22,086 nt of DNA from an uncultured Marmoricola sp. (GCF_943913695.1 NZ_CALTZE010000060.1:1-22086); one strand, 5' to 3'; counted from the first letter of the stretch, positions 7,974 through 15,882 are shown. Notes: generated from the sequence alone by a model not told the origin. Translations and numbers: made by a program.

Positions 7974-8024
7974 GAGCACCGTCGCGATCAGGCCGCCTCG
8001 GCGTCCCTGATCGCGGCGGTGCTC
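7974..8024. terminator. Strong bidirectional terminator overlapping a coding 3' end
   Basis: A 19-bp stem (7974-7992 with 8006-8024, one G-T pair) encloses a 13-nt loop. It lies between convergent genes and includes the last codons of the lipid kinase gene, whose stop is at 7988-7990. It could terminate transcription in both directions. Confidence 0.78.
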
Positions 8025-8971
8025 TCGCGTGGCACCACCACGTGCAGCGCGTTGCGCTCGACCCGGAAGTCGACGGGCGTACGCAGCGCGACCTCGCCGT
8101 CGAGGTTGACCGGCATCCGCCGCGAGGTGTGCACCCGCACCCGGCGGGTCAGCAGGTGGTGCACCCGCTCGTGCTCGACGAACGTGCCGTCCTTGAGCAG
8201 CCGGGCGATCGAGACGTGCTCGCGCAGGCGGCCGCGCACGATGGCGTAGACGTCGAGCGTGTGGTCGTCGACCGACGCCGTGGGCGAGACCGACTGGCCG
8301 CCGCCGTAGTGCACGCCGTTGCCGACGGCCACCTGCAGCAGGTCGTCGAGCTCCAGCGGCTCGTGGTCACCGTCGGGGAACTCCAGCCGGGCGCCGAAGG
8401 GCTGGTGGTGCCGGTAGGCCGCCAGCGTCGCCGCCGGGTAGGCGAGCGGGCCGAGCCGGCGCTTGAGGCGCGGGCTGAGCCTCTCGGTGACACCGACCGA
8501 CAGGCCGAGCGAGGCGACGTTGAGGAACGGCCGGGCCACCGAGGCCGTGTCGGGCCCGAAGCCGCGCGCTCGGCCGAGGTCGACGTCGACGACCTTGCCC
8601 GTGCGCAGGGCCCGGGCGGCCTGCTCGAGCGAGGCGGGGATCTGCAGGGTCCGGGCGAAGTCGTTGGCGGTGCCCAGGGGGAGCACCCCGAGCGGGACGT
8701 CGGTGCCGGCGAGCCGGCCCGCTGCCGCACCGACGGTGCCGTCGCCCCCGCCGACCACGAGCAGGTCGGGACGGTCGTGCACGGCGGTCTCGAGCGCGGC
8801 GCCGAGCGCCGCGCCGTCCGGTACGGCGACCAGGTGCGCGCCGCCGAGCCCGACGCTCTCCAGCTGCCGGCGCACCGGCTCGACCATGCCCACGCCGCGC
8901 CGGGAGGCGGCGTTGAGGATCACGCGCACACGAGCGTCGGGGGGCAGCAGGTCGAGGGGCGCCGGAGACAT
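7988..8971 (-). CDS. Diacylglycerol kinase family lipid kinase
   Basis: A 327-residue protein of the DagK/YegS/sphingosine kinase fold, which phosphorylates a lipid hydroxyl with ATP. The N-terminal catalytic block has VILNAASRRG (17-26, the phosphate loop region), GGGDGTV (74-80) and PLGTANDFART (98-108). The C-terminal beta-sandwich has VAVGNGVHYGGG and the late DGEVAL. Length is normal. The ATG at 8971 has no well-spaced Shine-Dalgarno. Instead TAGCCT sits seven bases upstream, as expected for leaderless expression. The last codons lie in a terminator stem. The substrate (diacylglycerol or another lipid) is not determined. A patatin-like lipase is encoded directly upstream on the same strand. 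Confidence 0.9.
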   Translation of the reverse strand: MSPAPLDLLPPDARVRVILNAASRRGVGMVEPVRRQLESVGLGGAHLVAVPDGAALGAALETAVHDRPDLLVVGGGDGTVGAAAGRLAGTDVPLGVLPLGTANDFARTLQIPASLEQAARALRTGKVVDVDLGRARGFGPDTASVARPFLNVASLGLSVGVTERLSPRLKRRLGPLAYPAATLAAYRHHQPFGARLEFPDGDHEPLELDDLLQVAVGNGVHYGGGQSVSPTASVDDHTLDVYAIVRGRLREHVSIARLLKDGTFVEHERVHHLLTRRVRVHTSRRMPVNLDGEVALRTPVDFRVERNALHVVVPRESTAAIRDAEAA

Positions 8972-8978
8972 GCCTTCG

Positions 8979-8984
8979 AGGCTA
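8979..8984 (-). promoter_or_regulatory. Candidate -10 box of the lipid kinase gene, leaderless arrangement
   Basis: On the minus strand TAGCCT is followed by seven bases (CGAAGGC) and then the ATG at 8971. This is the same geometry as at purF and consistent with a leaderless transcript. No -35 is obvious. Confidence 0.35.
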
Positions 8985-9039
8985 GGCAGTCCGGGTGAGC
9001 GCGCGCCGTGACCGACCTGAGCGGCTGCTGAGATCTGGC

Positions 9040-9918
9040 TCAGGCGGCAGCGAGGGTGCCGCGGCGCCGGTCGAGGTCGGCGTACAGCTCGTCGAGCAGC
9101 CGCTCGGCGGCCACCCGGCCGTCGGTCATGTGCTGGACGGTCTGGCTGAAGTCGGTCATCCGGATGCCGCGGTCGGCGGTGCGCAGGTGGTGCACCTCGA
9201 CGCCGGCGCCGAGGTCGGGGGTGCGGCCGGCCCGCATCGCGACGCCGAGGCTGGCCACCAGCATGTCGACGGGGCTGCGGCCCCGGGGAGCGCGCAGCAC
9301 CGGCACGCTCGCGTCGAGCACGAAGACCCGGGTCGGCGCGAGGTCGGCGGCGCCGGCGATCGGCACGTTGTCGGCGACCCCGCCGTCGACGTGGAGCGCC
9401 GTGCCGCCCTCGGGGTCGGGCAGCTCGATCGGCGCGAAGACCGCGGGCACGGCGGCCGAGGCGAGCAGCAGCTGGGCGAGGTCGCCGTGGCGGTGGTAGA
9501 CCGCGGCGTTGCCGACCAGCGGCGTGGTCACCACGCGCACCGGGGTGGGGAGCTCCTCGAGCCGCTCGACCGGCTTCCAGTCCTGGATCAGGCGGTGCAG
9601 CGAGCCGTTGGAGAACAGGTAGGGCCGCTGCCGGACCAGGTGGTGCACCCGGGTCAGGGTGCCGCCGGGGAAGATGTCGCGCGTGCGCAGCGCCAGCCAC
9701 TTCGCGCGCAGCTCACGCACGCGGAGCCGGTCGGGCCGCGCGGCGACGAAGGTGGCGTTGAGGGCACCGACCGAGGTGCCGACGAGGGCGTGCGGCACGA
9801 TGCCCGCGTCGAGCAGTGCCTCCAGCATGCCGATCTGCACGGCGCCACGGGCGGCGCCGCCGGAGAGCACGAAGACGTTGCGGTGCGCGGCTCCCGAGAG
9901 GGTGGTGCTGAGGTCCAT
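9040..9918 (-). CDS. Patatin-like phospholipase family protein
   Basis: A 292-residue serine acyl hydrolase. It shows the oxyanion-hole loop SGGAARGA (19-26), the nucleophile elbow GTSVG with Ser49 (47-51), and the second catalytic residue in HVDGGVADN (Asp178), forming the Ser-Asp dyad of patatins. There is no signal peptide, so it is probably cytosolic or membrane-peripheral. The ATG at 9918 follows AGGAGGGG closely. The gene is upstream of, and parallel to, the lipid kinase with a 68-nt gap, suggesting related roles in lipid turnover. The substrate is unknown. Confidence 0.92.
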   Translation of the reverse strand: MDLSTTLSGAAHRNVFVLSGGAARGAVQIGMLEALLDAGIVPHALVGTSVGALNATFVAARPDRLRVRELRAKWLALRTRDIFPGGTLTRVHHLVRQRPYLFSNGSLHRLIQDWKPVERLEELPTPVRVVTTPLVGNAAVYHRHGDLAQLLLASAAVPAVFAPIELPDPEGGTALHVDGGVADNVPIAGAADLAPTRVFVLDASVPVLRAPRGRSPVDMLVASLGVAMRAGRTPDLGAGVEVHHLRTADRGIRMTDFSQTVQHMTDGRVAAERLLDELYADLDRRRGTLAAA

Positions 9919-9984
9919 GGCCCCTCCTGCGTCCGGTCCCTGCGTGATCCCCCGTCCCTTGCATCATGACGCCCTAGATGTCCG

Positions 9985-10010
9985 TTTTGCAGGCAAATAG
10001 CAAACTTGCG
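9985..10010. promoter_or_regulatory. Operator-like inverted repeats upstream of the patatin-like gene
   Basis: An unusually AT-rich patch for this window holds two abutting palindromes: TTTGC-AG-GCAAA (9986-9997) and GCAA-AC-TTGC (10000-10009). They repeat the half-site GCAA/TTGC four times in 24 bp. The patch lies 67-92 bp upstream of the patatin-like start and between two minus-strand genes, so a regulator site at the patatin promoter is likely. I cannot name the regulator. Confidence 0.4.
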
Positions 10011-10056
10011 ATGACGAGGGCTGGTCGCGCGGCTCGCAATCCGGCGGACCGGACGG

Positions 10057-10866
10057 TCAGTGGCCGGCCAGCCGCTTGTTGACGCGGCGGGTGAGCCACG
10101 CGGGGGAGAAGTGGGAGCCGAGGTTGAGGGCCTTGGTCTGGCGCCCGACGGGGAAGTGCACCTGGTGCAGCGCCCGGCGCAGCCGCGACGGCTCGGTGGC
10201 GGCGACGATCGCGGCCGCGATGTCGGCCGGGGTCAGCCGGATGCCGAGCGAGCGGGTGGTGCCGGTCTCGACGCCGTCGGTCATCGCGGTCTGCACGAAC
10301 AGCGGCCACATCGCGATCACGCGGATGCCGTGGTGGGCCCACTCCAGATCGAGCGCCTCGGTGAGGCCGCGCACGTAGAACTTCGTGGCGCTGTAGTTGG
10401 CGAGCTCGGCCTGGCCGTAGATGGCCGAGGCCGAGGCGAGGTTGACCACGGTCGCGCCGCCGTGCGCCTGCGCCGTACGCCGCAGCGCCTCGAAGCCCGC
10501 GTGGAGCCCGTGCAGCACCCCGCGCACGTTGACGTTGATCTCGGCCTCGTGCTGCGCCAGGGCGATCTCCTCGAAGCGTCCGGCGCGCAGCAGCCCCGCG
10601 TTGTTGACCAGCACGTCGAGCCGCCCCGTCTGGGCCACCAGGTCCTCGACCGCGGCGGTGAAGGCATTGGCGTCGGTGACGTCGAGACGACCGGTGTGGA
10701 TGGTGGCGCCGACCGCGCGCACCTCCTCGCGCAGCGACTCCAGGCCGGCCTCGTCGAGGTCGTAGGCGCCGATGGCGCAGCCGCGACGGGCGAAGGCCAG
10801 GGCGGTCTCGCGGCCGATGCCGGCGGCGGCACCGGTGATGAGGACGGTACGGCTGTTGACAGTCAT
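10057..10866 (-). CDS. SDR family NAD(P)-dependent oxidoreductase
   Basis: A 269-residue classical short-chain dehydrogenase. It has the cofactor loop TGAAAGIG (11-18), LDVTD (61-65), NNAG (88-91), catalytic Ser145 within NLASASAIYG, and YSATK with Tyr158 and Lys162. After the catalytic lysine it has MWPLFVQTAM. The C-terminus is basic (RRVNKRLAGH), which could help membrane association. The ATG at 10866 has no clear Shine-Dalgarno. The gene follows the SLC13 transporter on the same strand with an 86-nt gap that contains a 6-bp stem at 10913-10938. The substrate is unknown. Confidence 0.9.
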   Translation of the reverse strand: MTVNSRTVLITGAAAGIGRETALAFARRGCAIGAYDLDEAGLESLREEVRAVGATIHTGRLDVTDANAFTAAVEDLVAQTGRLDVLVNNAGLLRAGRFEEIALAQHEAEINVNVRGVLHGLHAGFEALRRTAQAHGGATVVNLASASAIYGQAELANYSATKFYVRGLTEALDLEWAHHGIRVIAMWPLFVQTAMTDGVETGTTRSLGIRLTPADIAAAIVAATEPSRLRRALHQVHFPVGRQTKALNLGSHFSPAWLTRRVNKRLAGH

Positions 10867-10952
10867 GGCAGGAATGTCTAGCAGGGGTGCCGCCGGTCGC
10901 CTATGACCGAGGCCACGCATCCGGTGTGAGCCGCGTGGGATCCATTCCGGAG

Positions 10953-12536
10953 CTAGCCCAGCCCGACAACGCTCACCATCACCGGCAGCAGCCCGACGAT
11001 CAGCAGCGCGCCGATCACGTCGAAGGAGAAGCCGGTGCGGATCATGGTGGTGATAGGCACGACGCCCGAGCCGTAGACGATGGCGTTCTGCGGGGTGGAG
11101 ACCGGCAGCATGAAGCCGAAGCTCGCCGCGAAGGTCGCCGCCAGCGCGGGGATGAACGGGTTGACGTCGGCGTTGACCGCGATCGGGATGATGATCGGCA
11201 CCACCACGGCCGCCGCCGCGGTGTTGCTCGTCGTCTCCGAGACCAGGATCGCCAGCGCCGCCGCGAAGGCGGTCAGCGCGATCACGCTGCTCACCCCCAG
11301 CAGGTCGGAGGTGCCGTTGCCGATGGTCTCGGCCAGCCCGCTGGACTCCAGCAGCGAGCCGAAGATGATGCCGGTGCCGAAGAGCACCACCGTGCCCCAG
11401 TCGATCTTGGCCGCGTCGCTCCAGCGCAGCGTGAACTCGCGCTGCTTCCAGTCGGTGGGGAGCAGGAAGAGCAGCGAGGCCCCGAGGATCGCCACCACGC
11501 CCTCGTCGAGCCGGTTGCCGACGGTCTCGTACGCCGACGACTCGGTGCCGGCGACGAGCCCGACGATGCCGGGAGTGATCCAGAGCGTCACGGTCACGAC
11601 GAACGCGACCAGGGAGTTGCGCTCCGCGAGGCTGAGCCGGCCCAGCTTGGCGCGCTCGGCGTCGACCCACTCCTCCACGCCGTCGAGCTTGCGGATCTCG
11701 GGCTTGTTGAGCAGCAGCACCACCACGGCCAGGGCCACGAACATCAGGCCGCAGATCGGCAGCGCCATGATCATCCAGTCGAGGAAGGAGATCCGCTCGC
11801 CCGTCGCCTCCTCGATCAGTCCCCGCCCGATCAGGTTGGGCGGCGAGCCGACCGGGGTGAGCAGACCGCCGACGCTGGCGCCGTAGGCGAGCATCAGCAT
11901 CAGCGCCGCACCGAAGCGCAGCCGCAGCGGGTCGAAGTCCTCCGCGACGACGCCCCGGTCCTGCATCAGCTTGGCGACGACGGTGAGGATGCCGAGCGCG
12001 GTGGGCAGCAGCATCGCCACGGTCGCGGTGTTGGAGACGAAGGCCGAGAGCAACGCGGTGATCAGCCCGAACGCGATCACCAGGCGCACCGCCGAGGTGC
12101 CGACCCCCGGAGCGTCGAGCACGAACATCGCGAACCGCCGCGCGAGGCCGTGCTTGAGCATCGCCTGGGCCAGGATGAAGGCGCCGATGAAGGTGAAGAT
12201 CGTCGAGGAGCCGAAGGGCGCGAGCGCCTCGTCGGCCGTGGCCGCACCGAGCGCCACGATGGCCACGATGCCGATGAAGCCGCCGATGGGGATCGGCACC
12301 GGCTCGGTGATCCACAGCACCACGACGCCGAGGAGCACGGCCGCGATCGTCTGCTGCTGACCCTCCAGGTCCAGGGGCAGCAGGAGCATCACCACGGTGA
12401 CCACCGGGGCGAGGAAGAGGCCGACGGTGCGGCGGCCGCGCTCGAAGCGCTCCTCGCGCGGCGAGAGCTGCTGCTCCCCGAGGCTGCGATAGGTGGCGGG
12501 CCGCGCGAAGGCGGCGTCGACGTCGGTGCGGGACAT
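10953..12536 (-). CDS. SLC13/DASS family anion:sodium symporter
   Basis: A 527-residue polytopic membrane protein with roughly a dozen hydrophobic segments after a 45-residue polar N-terminus. The two family signature hairpins carry SNT motifs, SAFVSNTATVAML in the first half and SETTSNTAAAAV in the second. These coordinate sodium and the carboxylate substrate in DASS transporters. GSPPNLIG and LPVSTPQNAIVYGSG are the matching substrate loops. The family carries di- and tricarboxylates or sulfate, and the specific substrate is not determined. The chosen ATG has GGGGAG seven bases upstream. The frame is open to 12629 but without support. A TAGTGT hexamer on the minus strand near 12574-12579 is a possible -10. 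Confidence 0.92.
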   Translation of the reverse strand: MSRTDVDAAFARPATYRSLGEQQLSPREERFERGRRTVGLFLAPVVTVVMLLLPLDLEGQQQTIAAVLLGVVVLWITEPVPIPIGGFIGIVAIVALGAATADEALAPFGSSTIFTFIGAFILAQAMLKHGLARRFAMFVLDAPGVGTSAVRLVIAFGLITALLSAFVSNTATVAMLLPTALGILTVVAKLMQDRGVVAEDFDPLRLRFGAALMLMLAYGASVGGLLTPVGSPPNLIGRGLIEEATGERISFLDWMIMALPICGLMFVALAVVVLLLNKPEIRKLDGVEEWVDAERAKLGRLSLAERNSLVAFVVTVTLWITPGIVGLVAGTESSAYETVGNRLDEGVVAILGASLLFLLPTDWKQREFTLRWSDAAKIDWGTVVLFGTGIIFGSLLESSGLAETIGNGTSDLLGVSSVIALTAFAAALAILVSETTSNTAAAAVVVPIIIPIAVNADVNPFIPALAATFAASFGFMLPVSTPQNAIVYGSGVVPITTMIRTGFSFDVIGALLIVGLLPVMVSVVGLG

Positions 12537-12620
12537 GGCAGCTCCCCGGAGTGGGCGGTCTGTGTCCCGCGTCACACTAACCGGCCCGGAGGAGTGACCG
12601 GTGTGGTTGCTGTGGTGTTC

Positions 12621-12647
12621 GTGACGCAAGTGAAGAAAAGCGGGTAC
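12621..12647 (+). promoter_or_regulatory. Possible stress-sigma-type promoter of the GlsB-like gene
   Basis: GGGTAC at 12642-12647 resembles the -10 of actinobacterial SigB/SigF-type promoters (GGGTAT or GGGTAC). GTGACG lies 15 bases upstream but fits the GTTT -35 poorly. The product belongs to a stress-associated family, which makes the reading plausible but unproven. Confidence 0.3.
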
Positions 12648-12685
12648 TGTCCCGATATCCGAGATGCCCAGCAGAGGAGAACGTC

Positions 12686-12949
12686 ATGCCCGGTGAGTAC
12701 GGATTCATCGTGTGGATCATCGTCGGCGGTCTCGCCGGCTGGATCGCCAGCAAGTTCATGGGGACCGACGCCGAGCAGGGGATCGTGCTCAACGTCGTCG
12801 TGGGCGTCGTCGGCGCCTTCCTCGGCGGACTGGTGCTCAGCCTGATCAGTGACCCGAGCGGCTTCGGCATCGTGCTGACCTTCATCACCGCCATCCTGGG
12901 CGCCTGCCTGCTGCTCTGGCTGGTCAAGCTGGTCCGCTCGCGCGCCTGA
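12686..12949 (+). CDS. GlsB/YeaQ/YmgE family small membrane protein
   Basis: An 87-residue, almost wholly hydrophobic protein with three predicted membrane segments (about 5-25, 33-55 and 60-83) and a basic end (KLVRSRA). It has the family pattern IVGGLAGWIASKFMG followed by a glycine-rich second helix, VVVGVVGAFLGG. The family (transglycosylase-associated or GlsB/YeaQ/YmgE) is linked to stress responses, but its molecular role is unclear. AGAGGAG at 12673-12679 supports the ATG. The gene ends just before a strong hairpin. Confidence 0.92.
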   Translation: MPGEYGFIVWIIVGGLAGWIASKFMGTDAEQGIVLNVVVGVVGAFLGGLVLSLISDPSGFGIVLTFITAILGACLLLWLVKLVRSRA

Positions 12950-12961
12950 GCCTCCTCCTTC

Positions 12962-13008
12962 CCGCCTCCCTTGGCGCCCTCGGTCACAGTGGGCACCAAG
13001 GGAGGCGG
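12962..13008 (+). terminator. Terminator hairpin that also covers the next gene's ribosome binding site
   Basis: An 18-bp stem with one C-A mismatch (12962-12979 with 12991-13008) and an 11-nt loop follows the GlsB-like gene. Its 3' arm contains GGGAGG, the only good Shine-Dalgarno candidate for the CapA-like gene starting at 13017. It may therefore end the first transcript and restrain translation of the second. Confidence 0.65.
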
Positions 13009-13016
13009 CGCGCGAG

Positions 13017-14722
13017 ATGGCGATCGGCAGGCTCGGGAGCACGGCGGCGCTGCTGTGCGCCGCCCTGATCGCCTCCTCCTGCTCCCGTCCCGACGCGCCG
13101 CCCCCGGAGTCGGGTGACCGCAGCGGTGACACGGTCGACCGTGGCTCCGCCGCGGCCGATGATCCGGGCATCAGCCTCGCCTTCGCCGGCGACGTGCACT
13201 TCGAGGACGGGCTGGCCGCCCGCCTCGACCGGCCCCGGGGCGACCTGGGGCCGATGAGCCGCGACCTCGCGGCCGCCGACGTCGCGATGGTCAACCTCGA
13301 GACGGCGCTGGCCCCGGTGGACGCTCCCCGTGCGGCCAAGGAGCTCGAGGACCCCACGGCCCGCTACTGGTTCCGCAGCCCGGTGCGGGCCCTCGGACTG
13401 CTCGGACGCTCGGGCGTCGACGTGGCGAGCGTCGCCAACAACCACGGCGCCGACTTCCAGCGCGACGGGCTGCGCGCGACCGTCGCGGCCGACGGCCGGG
13501 GCGGGGTCGCGCTGGTGGGAGCCGGCGTCGGCCGGGCGGCGTACGCCCCCCACCGCGTCACGGTGCGCGGCACCGACGTCGACGTGCTCGCCGCCGACGC
13601 CTCACCGCTGGAGAGCGCTGCGCCGGCGTGGGACGCCGGCCGCGGCGGGTTGGGCCTGGCCACCGCCCGGGGCGCGGGCGTGCCGCGGCTCCTGGAGGCG
13701 GTGCGTGAGTCGGCCGCCGCGGCCGACGTCACCGTGGTCTACCTGCACTGGGGCGCCGAGGGCCAGGTCGCGCCGACCTCCGGTCAGCGCGCCCTGGCAC
13801 GACGCCTGGCCTCGGCCGGAGCCGACGTCGTCGTCGGGGCGCACGCCCACGTGCTCCAGGGCGCCGGCCTGCTCGACGGCGCCTACGTCGCCTACGGCCT
13901 GGGCAACTTCGCCTGGTACAACGCCCGCCGGTCCGAGACCGGGGTGCTGCGCCTGGAGGTCGACCCCACGGGGCAGGTGACCTCGGAGCGCTGGGTGCCG
14001 GCGCGGATCCCGACGGCCGGGGGCTACCCGCAGCGGGTGCGCGGCGCCCAGGCCACGGCGGCCCAGGCGCAGTGGCAGCGGCGCCGCGGTCCGGCCGGTC
14101 TCCGGCCCCCGCCGGGCACCCGCCTCCCCGACCTGCCGGCGTACGCCGCCGCCGTCTCGCGGCTCGACGCGCAGACGCGGCAGCGGATGCGGGGGGCCAG
14201 CCACCGGGCGGGGTGCCCGGTGCCGCTGGACCGGCTGCGTCACCTGGAGCTCTCCTACGTCGGCTTCGACGGCCGCAGCCACACCGGCGAGATGGTGGTC
14301 GCCGCGGGGGTGGCGGACGACGTGGTCGACGTCTTCGGCGAGCTCTACGACGTGCGCTTCCCGATCCGGCGGATGCGCCTGGTCGACGCCTACGGCGGTG
14401 ACGACGACCGCTCGATGGCGGCCAACAACTCCTCGGGCTACAACTGTCGTTCGTCGAGGGCACCCGCACCTTCTCCGACCATGCCCGCGGGCGGGCGGTC
14501 GACGTCAACCCGGTGCAGAACCCCTACCTCACCGGCGGCCGGGTGCTGCCGCCCGCGGGGTCGGCCTTCGCCGGCGCCGACCGCGGCGCCGACGCCCAGC
14601 CGGCCGCCGGTGCCGTGCATGCGGGCGACGTGGTGGTGCGCGCCTTCACCTCGCGCGGCTGGACCTGGGGCGGCACCTGGTCCGAGCCCGACTACCAGCA
14701 CTTCTCGGCGCCGCGGCGCTGA
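13017..14722 (+). CDS. CapA-domain lipoprotein fused to an M15 peptidase domain, interrupted by a frameshift
   Basis: The N-terminus is a lipoprotein signal with LIASSC (Cys22). Residues 51 to about 335 form a CapA/PgsA-type metallophosphatase-like domain: AFAGDVHFEDG (55-65), MVNLETAL (91-98), NNHGADF (141-147), HWGAEGQ (244-250), GAHAHVLQG (274-282) and YGLGNFAWY (293-301). From about residue 390 the same frame continues into an M15 carboxypeptidase-like domain (GCPVPLDRLR, RFPIRRMRLVDAYG, NNSSGYNCR to 478). The homology then moves to the -1 frame at 14450 and ends at 14722. Read literally, the original frame runs to 14900 with non-homologous sequence. Restoring one base gives about 568 residues. 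Relatives of the first domain serve in poly-gamma-glutamate export or synthesis. M15 enzymes cut peptidoglycan peptides. Confidence 0.82.
14450..14722 (+). pseudogene. Out-of-frame C-terminal half of the M15 peptidase domain
   Basis: Ninety codons in the -1 frame continue the M15 fold exactly where the upstream frame leaves it. Fragment residues 10-21 read DHARGRAVDVNP, with the zinc ligands His11 and Asp18. VVRAFTSRGWTWGG follows, then DYQHF with the third ligand His84 and the stop TGA. All zinc ligands thus lie beyond the frameshift, so the peptidase cannot be active without a repaired or recoded frame. This may be a real mutation or a one-base sequencing error in a short T run. Confidence 0.8.
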
Positions 14723-14737
14723 CCCGGCTCGCGCCGC

Positions 14738-15790
14738 TCAGGTCGCCCGCCCGCGCAGCCAGCGCGCCAGCAGCGGCGCGGTGAGCAGCATCGCGAAGAG
14801 CCGCAAGAGCTGCACCGCCAGCACGAAGGTGACCTCGGCGCCGCTGCCGCGGGCCGTGGCGAGCACGGCGTACAGGCCCCCCGGCGTGGTCGCGAGGTAG
14901 GCGGTCAGCGGGTCGACGCCGGCGGTGAGCACGAGCAGCCAGCCGAGACCGGCGCAGGCGGCCACGACGGCCAGGGTGAGCGCCACGGCCGCGGGCAGGA
15001 TCCGGGCGACCGCGCGGAGGCGTGACCGGGTGAAGCCGAGCCCCACCTGCAGCCCGAGCACCACGAAGGCGACCGCCTCGAGCACCGCGGGCAGCGCCGC
15101 GCCGTCGACCGGTCCCAGCAGGTCGACCGCCGCCGCGACCAGGAGCGGGCCGAGCAGGGCGCCGACGGGCATCCGGGTCACGCGCCACAGCGCCAGCCCG
15201 GGCACGAGGCTCACCGCGCTCACGGCCAGGTCGGTGGGCCAGCCCGCGCCGGCGGGTGCGGGCGCCGTACCCGTGGCGCCGTAGGCGACGGCGGCGAGCA
15301 CGGGCATGGTGAGCACGACGAGCAGCACCCGGAGGTACTGCAGCACCCCGACGACCTGCTCGTCGGCGCCGAGGTCGCGCGCCATCGCCACGATGCCCGA
15401 GGCCCCGCCCGCGACCATGGCGAAGGCGCCGGTGACCGGGGTGACGTCGCGTCGCAGCGCCAGCAGCCGGCCGGCGCCGACGCTCAGGGCCAGCGTCGCG
15501 ACCGTCACCAGGGACACGGGCAGCCAGTGGACGAGCAGCGTGCGCAGGGCGGGCGTCGTCACCAGCAGGCCGATGCTCACCCCCAGCAGCGCCTGGGCGG
15601 CGACCATGGCCCCGCGCGGCAGCCGGGGGTACGTCGTCCCCACCAGCGAGCGCGTCAGTCCCGCCGCCAGGCCGCCCAGGAGCATCGCCGAGGGCACCCC
15701 GAGCCCCAGCAGGACCACTCCGACGCCGGCCGCGCCGACGACGGTGAGCACGAGGTCCAGGCGCCGAGGTCCCGGGGCGGCAGTGCTCAC
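14738..15790 (-). CDS. AbrB family integral membrane protein (AbrB duplication, PF05145 type)
   Basis: A 350-residue protein with about ten hydrophobic segments and an internal duplication. PSAMLLGGLAAGL in the first half mirrors MPVGALLGPLLVAAAV in the second. VAGGASGIVAMARDLGADEQVVGVLQYLRVLLV and TPGGLYAVLATARGSG are the corresponding re-entrant loops. This matches the membrane AbrB family, which is not the DNA-binding AbrB despite the name. Its function is poorly known; some members are annotated as putative ammonia monooxygenase-related or transport proteins. The GTG start follows AGGGAG nine bases upstream. It is convergent with the CapA-M15 gene; a 7-bp GC stem (14713-14737) lies at the junction. 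Confidence 0.85.
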   Translation of the reverse strand: MSTAAPGPRRLDLVLTVVGAAGVGVVLLGLGVPSAMLLGGLAAGLTRSLVGTTYPRLPRGAMVAAQALLGVSIGLLVTTPALRTLLVHWLPVSLVTVATLALSVGAGRLLALRRDVTPVTGAFAMVAGGASGIVAMARDLGADEQVVGVLQYLRVLLVVLTMPVLAAVAYGATGTAPAPAGAGWPTDLAVSAVSLVPGLALWRVTRMPVGALLGPLLVAAAVDLLGPVDGAALPAVLEAVAFVVLGLQVGLGFTRSRLRAVARILPAAVALTLAVVAACAGLGWLLVLTAGVDPLTAYLATTPGGLYAVLATARGSGAEVTFVLAVQLLRLFAMLLTAPLLARWLRGRAT

Positions 15791-15843
15791 CGGCGGGTCT
15801 CCCTCGCGGGGTCGGGAGCGACCCGGGCCCGGGCCGCGCGCCG

Positions 15844-15878
15844 CGAGAGCCGCACCCGGTGGCCGGATGCGGCTCTCG
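15844..15878 (-). terminator. Terminator hairpin of tRNA-Phe
   Basis: A perfect 11-bp stem (15844-15854 with 15868-15878) with a 13-nt loop begins 5 nt after the tRNA-Phe CCA end. It lies before the AbrB-family gene transcribed from the far side. Confidence 0.7.
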
Positions 15879-15882
15879 ACGC

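Noticed and set aside
10887..12845. Long plus-strand open frame opposite the SLC13 transporter
   Set aside because: The translation is extremely rich in His, Asp, Glu, Arg and Gln, as expected for the complement of a hydrophobic membrane protein gene. The transporter on the minus strand has both SNT motifs.
14450..14456. Programmed -1 ribosomal frameshift in the CapA-M15 gene
   Set aside because: A -1 shift would restore the M15 domain, but the local sequence TGTCGTTCG is not an X-XXY-YYZ slippery site, and I found no positioned downstream pseudoknot by eye. A mutation or sequencing error is simpler.
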